Shown here piece after piece: positions 16,312 to 20,089 of a DNA stretch of 20,089 bases. Each line of letters begins with the position of its first letter. Position 1 is the first letter of the stretch. The notes under the pieces are model-generated. The model did no database searches, was not told the origin of the DNA, and worked only from the letters and a program-made list of their open reading frames with translations. Source of the DNA: Gammaproteobacteria bacterium (GTDB taxonomy: Bacteria > Pseudomonadota > Gammaproteobacteria > Pseudomonadales > Halomonadaceae). The stretch spans positions 423 to 20,511 of the forward strand of contig JAMCZP010000100.1 of assembly GCA_023485185.1 (NCBI GenBank). Reading direction: 5' to 3'. The translations under genes and the position numbers were made by a program.

Positions 16312-16337
16312 GATGCGGCACATCTGCTTACCGCATC
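16312..16337 (-). other. Hairpin just after the rpsB stop
   Basis: GATGCGG (16337-16331 on the minus strand) and CCGCATC (16318-16312) form a perfect 7-bp stem with a 12-nt loop, immediately upstream of the rpsB-tsf terminator. No function is evident; it may stabilise the terminated rpsB mRNA. Confidence 0.5.
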
Positions 16338-16349
16338 CACTACGGCCAT

Positions 16350-17099
16350 TTACTCGGCAGCAGTGTTGTCTTCAGCTGCAGCGGCCTCTTCGGTCACTTC
16401 AACAAACTCTTCAGCGCTGCCAGCTTTAGCACGGCCACACGCATCAGCAATTGCTTTTACGTAGATCTGGATAGCGCGGATAGAGTCATCGTTGCCTGGG
16501 ATCACGTAATCAACGCCATCGGGGTTGGAGTTAGTATCCACCACGCCGATAACCGGAATGCCAAGCTTGTTGGCTTCGTTGATTGCGATACGCTCATGGT
16601 CAACGTCGATGACGAACAGTGCGTCAGGTAGACCGCCCATGTTCTTGATGCCGCCGATAGAACGCTCAAGCTTGTCTTGCTCGCGAGTCGCCATCAAGAC
16701 TTCTTTCTTGGTCAGCTTCTCAAACGTACCGTCTTCACGCATTACTTCAAGATCGCGCAAACGCTTGATGGACTGGCGAATGGTCTTGAAGTTAGTCAGC
16801 ATGCCGCCCAACCAGCGATGGTTGACGAACGGCTGGCCACTACGGTTCGCTTCTTCTTTAATTACCTTGCTAGCGCTGCGCTTGGTGCCAACAAACAAAA
16901 TCTTGTTGTTGGATGCCGCCATCTTCTCGACCACGTCGATCGCTTCGTTCAGCGCCGGTAAGGTGTGTTCAAGGTTGATGATGTGAATCTTATTGCGCGC
17001 ACCGAAGATAAATTTGCTCATTTTCGGGTTCCAGTACTTAGTCTGGTGACCGAAGTGAGCACCTGCTTTAAGCAGGTCACGCATATTAACGTGAGACAT
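16350..17099 (-). CDS. rpsB: 30S ribosomal protein S2
   Basis: Small-subunit protein at the back of the 30S head-body junction, contacting S1. It opens [19 protein letters not shown], the S2 signature, and contains [26 protein letters not shown] and [19 protein letters not shown]. The C-terminal tail is acidic and alanine-rich ([13 protein letters not shown]), as in related bacteria. The ATG at 17099 is preceded by GAGGAG 8 nt upstream; a longer frame from a TTG at 17114 would read through this ribosome binding site and is rejected. Length 249 aa. First gene of the translation unit; its long leader suggests autoregulation by S2, as known in E. coli. Confidence 0.98.
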   Translation of the reverse strand: MSHVNMRDLLKAGAHFGHQTKYWNPKMSKFIFGARNKIHIINLEHTLPALNEAIDVVEKMAASNNKILFVGTKRSASKVIKEEANRSGQPFVNHRWLGGMLTNFKTIRQSIKRLRDLEVMREDGTFEKLTKKEVLMATREQDKLERSIGGIKNMGGLPDALFVIDVDHERIAINEANKLGIPVIGVVDTNSNPDGVDYVIPGNDDSIRAIQIYVKAIADACGRAKAGSAEEFVEVTEEAAAAEDNTAAE

Positions 17100-17343
17100 G
17101 GTAAAACTCCTCAAACTCGGGTTAGGCCTCCACGCACCCCATGGATCCGACCGTTGACCACGTTAGACGTAGCCTGCGGCACCCGGGACCATGTGCCGGT
17201 GCATGTGTGTTTTTAAGGCTTGATGTTTTAGTGATTAATCAAGCATCGCACTCGTTCGCGAGCACGCTGCGGATTCATCGCCCTGCCCTACTGCGCACCC
17301 CTCGCCTGTTAAAGAAGCTTGGAATCACGATTGCAGGAAAGCG
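17100..17343 (-). promoter_or_regulatory. Long structured rpsB leader, candidate S2-responsive (t44-like) RNA
   Basis: About 240 nt separate the predicted transcription start from the rpsB ATG, with no credible reading frame. Inverted repeats include AGCCT/AGGCT (17220-17216 with 17175-17171) enclosing GGCAC/GTGCC (17197-17193 with 17182-17178), and GCTTGAT/ATCAAGC (17244-17238 with 17224-17218). In E. coli the equivalent region, first listed as t44 RNA, is the leader through which S2 represses rpsB. Homology is inferred from position and structure, not from an alignment. Confidence 0.5.
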
Positions 17344-17349
17344 CGCGGC

Positions 17350-17358
17350 TTTATACCA
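17350..17358 (-). promoter_or_regulatory. Extended -10 promoter of rpsB with GC-rich discriminator
   Basis: On the minus strand TGGTATAAA (TG-n-TATAAA) is followed by GCCGCGCGC. The -35 region is poor, as expected for an extended -10 promoter. The GC-rich discriminator is the hallmark of stringently controlled ribosomal promoters (ppGpp/DksA). The pattern resembles what I recall of the conserved rpsB promoter of gammaproteobacteria. Confidence 0.7.
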
Positions 17359-17390
17359 TAGATCATTGCCAAGATGAAGTCGCACCCCGT

Positions 17391-17419
17391 TTGACGGTTT
17401 TAAATTGCGCCATTCTATT
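17391..17419 (+). promoter_or_regulatory. Candidate sigma70 promoter of map-glnD
   Basis: TTGACG (-35, 17391-17396), a 17-bp spacer, then TCTATT (-10, 17414-17419), matching 5/6 and 4/6 of the consensus. The predicted start near 17426 gives a leader of about 22 nt before the map ATG. It faces away from the rpsB promoter with only about 32 bp between the rpsB -10 and this -35. Confidence 0.5.
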
Positions 17420-17447
17420 TTCCATTCAGAACCCAAATCGAGCATTC

Positions 17448-18239
17448 ATGAACGTTCCTATCAAGACGCCTTCTGAAATCGAACACATGCGCGAAGCTGG
17501 GCGCCAAGCGGCTCGCGTTATCGAAATGATTACCCCGCATATCCAGGCGGGCATCAGCACGGGTGAAATCGACCGTCTCTGCCACGACTACATTGTTAAT
17601 GAATTGAGCTCCACGCCTGCCCCCCTGAATTATCACGGTTTCCCAAAAGCGACCTGCACCTCGCTCAACCATGTGGTGTGTCACGGCATTCCTGACGATG
17701 CCAAGATGCTCAAAAAAGGCGATATCATGAACTTGGATATCACCGTTAAGACCACCGACGGCTACCACGGCGACTCCAGCGTCATGTTCGTGATAGGCGA
17801 AACGATTCAAGGCGAGCGCCTATGCCGCATCACCCAGGAGTGTCTGTATAAAAGTATTGAACGAGTGAAGCCTGGCGTGCGCCTCTCTGAATTGGCCAAA
17901 GTAATTCAGAAGCACGCCGAAGAGCATGGCTACTCAGTGGTACGTGACTTCTGCGGTCATGGTATTGGCGCTGAGTTTCACGAAGAACCGCAGTTTCTCC
18001 ACTACGATGGCTACGCGCCGGATGCCGACATTAAACTCGAAGCAGGCATGTGCTTCACCATTGAGCCGATGATCAACGTCGGCGGCTATAAAACCAAGGT
18101 GTTACGCGATGGCTGGACCGCCGTCACTAAAGATCGCAGCCTTTCAGCCCAGTGGGAGCATACGCTACTGGTCACCGAGACAGGTGTGGAAGTGCTGACA
18201 GCGCGCAGCGATGAAGACTTCAGCTTCTTGAGCAACTGA
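17448..18239 (+). CDS. map: Methionine aminopeptidase, type I
   Basis: Removes the initiator methionine from nascent proteins at the ribosome; dinuclear metal enzyme of the pita-bread fold. The five metal ligands are visible: D97 (NLDITV), D109 (HGDSS), H171 (GHGIG), E206 (TIEPM) and E237 (WEHTL); the substrate-contacting H79 (VCHGIP) and H178 (FHEEP) are also present. The start is ATG 17448 (263 aa), which gives the family N-terminus (IKTPSEIEHMREAGR); a frame opening 43 codons earlier runs through the promoter region and is rejected. The Shine-Dalgarno is weak (GAG). It is divergent from rpsB and overlaps glnD by one base, the arrangement seen in E. coli too. Confidence 0.98.
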   Translation: MNVPIKTPSEIEHMREAGRQAARVIEMITPHIQAGISTGEIDRLCHDYIVNELSSTPAPLNYHGFPKATCTSLNHVVCHGIPDDAKMLKKGDIMNLDITVKTTDGYHGDSSVMFVIGETIQGERLCRITQECLYKSIERVKPGVRLSELAKVIQKHAEEHGYSVVRDFCGHGIGAEFHEEPQFLHYDGYAPDADIKLEAGMCFTIEPMINVGGYKTKVLRDGWTAVTKDRSLSAQWEHTLLVTETGVEVLTARSDEDFSFLSN

Positions 18240-20089
18240 TGCTTCTTCACCATTACCGGTTTGAGCCGGACACATCGCTCTATGACCTGGATGCTTTTCG
18301 CGCTGAGCTTGCTGGCTCGCGCTCCCCGGTCGCCCCCTTTAAAGCTGCACTACGTGAACTACAATCGCGCCTGGATGAGCAGTTTCGAAGCGGTGCGGAC
18401 ATTCGAGACTTAGTGCGCGGGCGCGCCTGGTACCTGGATCAACTGCTGGCGATTGCCTGGGAGCAGCACCCGTGGCCCGATGACGGCGTTGCGCTAGTGG
18501 CGGTGGGGGGCTATGGGCGTGGCGAACTGCATCCCCACTCCGACATTGACCTGTTGCTACTGCTTGAACAGGATGACGACACCGCTTACCGCGAACCGCT
18601 TACCGCTTTTATCACTTTCTTATGGGACATTGGCCTGGAAATCGGCCATAGCGTGCGTTCGCTTAACGACTGTGAACGGGAAGCCGAAGCCGACGTTACG
18701 GTGATCACCAACCTGCTCGAATCACGCCTGATTGCTGGACCTGAACGGCTACGTGAAGCAATGCGTGAGCGATTAAGCGCTGAACACATGTGGCCCGCCG
18801 ACCGCTTTTTCGAGGCTAAGTGGCAGGAACAAATTTCCCGACATTATCGCTATAACAACTCTGAGTACCACCTGGAACCAAACCTCAAAAGCTCCCCTGG
18901 TGGTCTGCGCGATATCCAGATGATCGGCTGGGTGGCCAAGCGTCACTTCGGCACAGAGCAGTACACCGATATCGTCGCCAACGGCTTTATGAACGACGCC
19001 GAACTGCGCATTTTAAGCCAAGGACAGGCTTTTTTGTGGCAGGTGCGCTATGCCTTACATATGCTCACCGACCGCGCCGAAGACCGGCTGCTGTTCGACC
19101 ACCAGCGCACCATTGCTGAAATGTTTGGTTTCCGCGATACGCCTGAGCGCCTCGCGGTTGAGCAGTTTATGAAACGCTACTACCGCCATGTCACGGCGCT
19201 GGCGGGCCTTAATGACATGCTGCTACAGCATTTTGACGAAGTGATCCTACGCGGCAAAGAGGCACTCACCACCGTTAAGCTGAACGAGCGTTTTGAAACC
19301 AAGGGCGGCTATATTCAGGTGCGTTCGCGCAACCTGTTCCGCGAGCGGCCAGCGGCGATGTTGGAACTCTTCCTGCTAATGGCCAAGCACCCTGAAATCG
19401 AAGGCGTGCGTGCCGACACTATCCGGCTGATTCGCGACCATCGTCATCAAATTGACGACCATTATCGGGAAGACCCGCGCCACCAACGGCTGTTTATGGC
19501 CATTATGCGCGCACCCGGTAATGTGCCGCGCCAACTGCGGCGCATGAATCGCTACGGCATACTGGGCAAGTACCTGCCCGAGTTTGGCCGCGCCGTAGGG
19601 CTGATGCAGCACGACCTGTTTCATATCTACACCGTTGATGCCCACACCCTGCGGCTGCTGAAGTTTCTGCACGGCTTCCGCAAACCCGAAGCCAAAGGCG
19701 ACTTTCCGGTGGCCGCAGCACTGATGCAGCAGTTGCCCAAGCTGGATCTGCTGTGGATGGCCGGGCTATTTCACGATATCGGTAAGGGGCGTGGCGGTGA
19801 TCACTCGGAGATCGGTGCCCGGGACGTGGAGCAGTTCTGCCTGCGCCACCATGTTTCGGCACACGACACCAACCTGGTCAGTTGGCTGGTTGAGCACCAC
19901 CTGCTGATGTCGATGACCGCGCAAAAGCGCGATATTAGCGACCCGGATGTGATTCGTGATTTTGCGCTGATTGTGCGTAATGAAACGCGGCTGGATTACC
20001 TTTACGTACTCACCGTTGCCGATATCAATGCCACTAACCCAACGCTTTGGAACGGCTGGCGAGCATCACTGCTGCGTCAACTGCATGCC
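18239..20089 (+). CDS. glnD: Bifunctional PII uridylyltransferase/uridylyl-removing enzyme, partial (C-terminus outside window)
   Basis: Glutamine sensor of nitrogen metabolism: uridylylates PII proteins when glutamine is low and deuridylylates them when it is high. 617 codons are open to the window edge; full-length proteins are about 890 aa, so the two C-terminal ACT glutamine-binding domains are outside. The nucleotidyltransferase motif GGYGRGELHPHSDID is at residues 90-104 with D102 and D104 as metal ligands. SSPGGLRDIQ follows in the linked domain. The HD hydrolase motif is H512-D513 in FHDIGKG, followed by DHSEIGA. The ATG shares its A with the map stop (TGATG) and has no strong own ribosome binding site, so translation is probably coupled to map. 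Confidence 0.97.
   Translation, partial: MLLHHYRFEPDTSLYDLDAFRAELAGSRSPVAPFKAALRELQSRLDEQFRSGADIRDLVRGRAWYLDQLLAIAWEQHPWPDDGVALVAVGGYGRGELHPHSDIDLLLLLEQDDDTAYREPLTAFITFLWDIGLEIGHSVRSLNDCEREAEADVTVITNLLESRLIAGPERLREAMRERLSAEHMWPADRFFEAKWQEQISRHYRYNNSEYHLEPNLKSSPGGLRDIQMIGWVAKRHFGTEQYTDIVANGFMNDAELRILSQGQAFLWQVRYALHMLTDRAEDRLLFDHQRTIAEMFGFRDTPERLAVEQFMKRYYRHVTALAGLNDMLLQHFDEVILRGKEALTTVKLNERFETKGGYIQVRSRNLFRERPAAMLELFLLMAKHPEIEGVRADTIRLIRDHRHQIDDHYREDPRHQRLFMAIMRAPGNVPRQLRRMNRYGILGKYLPEFGRAVGLMQHDLFHIYTVDAHTLRLLKFLHGFRKPEAKGDFPVAAALMQQLPKLDLLWMAGLFHDIGKGRGGDHSEIGARDVEQFCLRHHVSAHDTNLVSWLVEHHLLMSMTAQKRDISDPDVIRDFALIVRNETRLDYLYVLTVADINATNPTLWNGWRASLLRQLHA

Noticed and set aside
17100..17114. TTG start five codons upstream for rpsB
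   Set aside because: These codons contain the GAGGAG ribosome binding site for the ATG at 17099, which gives the normal S2 N-terminus.
17319..17447. 43-codon N-terminal extension of map
   Set aside because: It would be translated from the promoter region itself, and the family N-terminus begins at the ATG at 17448.
1..20089. Horizontally acquired island, defence system or mobile element
   Set aside because: Every coding base is accounted for by conserved housekeeping genes in their usual gammaproteobacterial order; no integrase, transposase, repeat array or tRNA junction was seen.

Overview
The window is an ordinary, densely packed housekeeping region of a gammaproteobacterium. Gene order, protein similarity recalled from known families, GC that looks moderately high (not computed) and an LPS outer-membrane gene set all fit the Halomonadaceae (Halomonas-like). 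That genus assignment is recognition, not a database result. I see no mobile element, phage, CRISPR array, tRNA, rRNA or island-type base composition.

Minus strand, in transcription order (right to left). Unit 1 is rpsB (S2), tsf (EF-Ts), pyrH (UMP kinase) and frr (ribosome recycling factor). It starts at an extended -10 promoter near 17350 with a leader of about 240 nt, has a terminator/attenuator between rpsB and tsf, and ends at a perfect palindromic terminator at 13741-13765. Unit 2 is uppS, cdsA, dxr, rseP, bamA, skp, lpxD, fabZ, lpxA, lpxB, rnhB and dnaE (dnaE runs off the left edge). It has a candidate promoter in front of uppS and internal candidates in front of bamA and fabZ. Unit 2 is an envelope assembly line: undecaprenyl-PP (uppS), phospholipid precursor (cdsA), isoprenoid supply (dxr), site-2 protease of the envelope stress response (rseP), outer-membrane protein insertion (bamA, skp), the first lipid A steps (lpxD, lpxA, lpxB) with the competing fatty-acid dehydratase (fabZ), then RNase HII and the replicative polymerase.

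Plus strand: map (methionine aminopeptidase) diverges from rpsB across a 348-bp intergenic region and overlaps glnD (PII uridylyltransferase) by one base; glnD runs off the right edge.

All 18 genes look intact as far as the window shows. Four use non-ATG starts by my reading (lpxA TTG; rseP, cdsA and frr GTG). The non-routine content is regulatory: RNA hairpins on both sides of skp, a promoter plus attenuator-like hairpin before fabZ, a single-option TTG start for lpxA in a TTGA overlap, and closely back-to-back rpsB/map promoters. I do not see evidence of an undescribed system.
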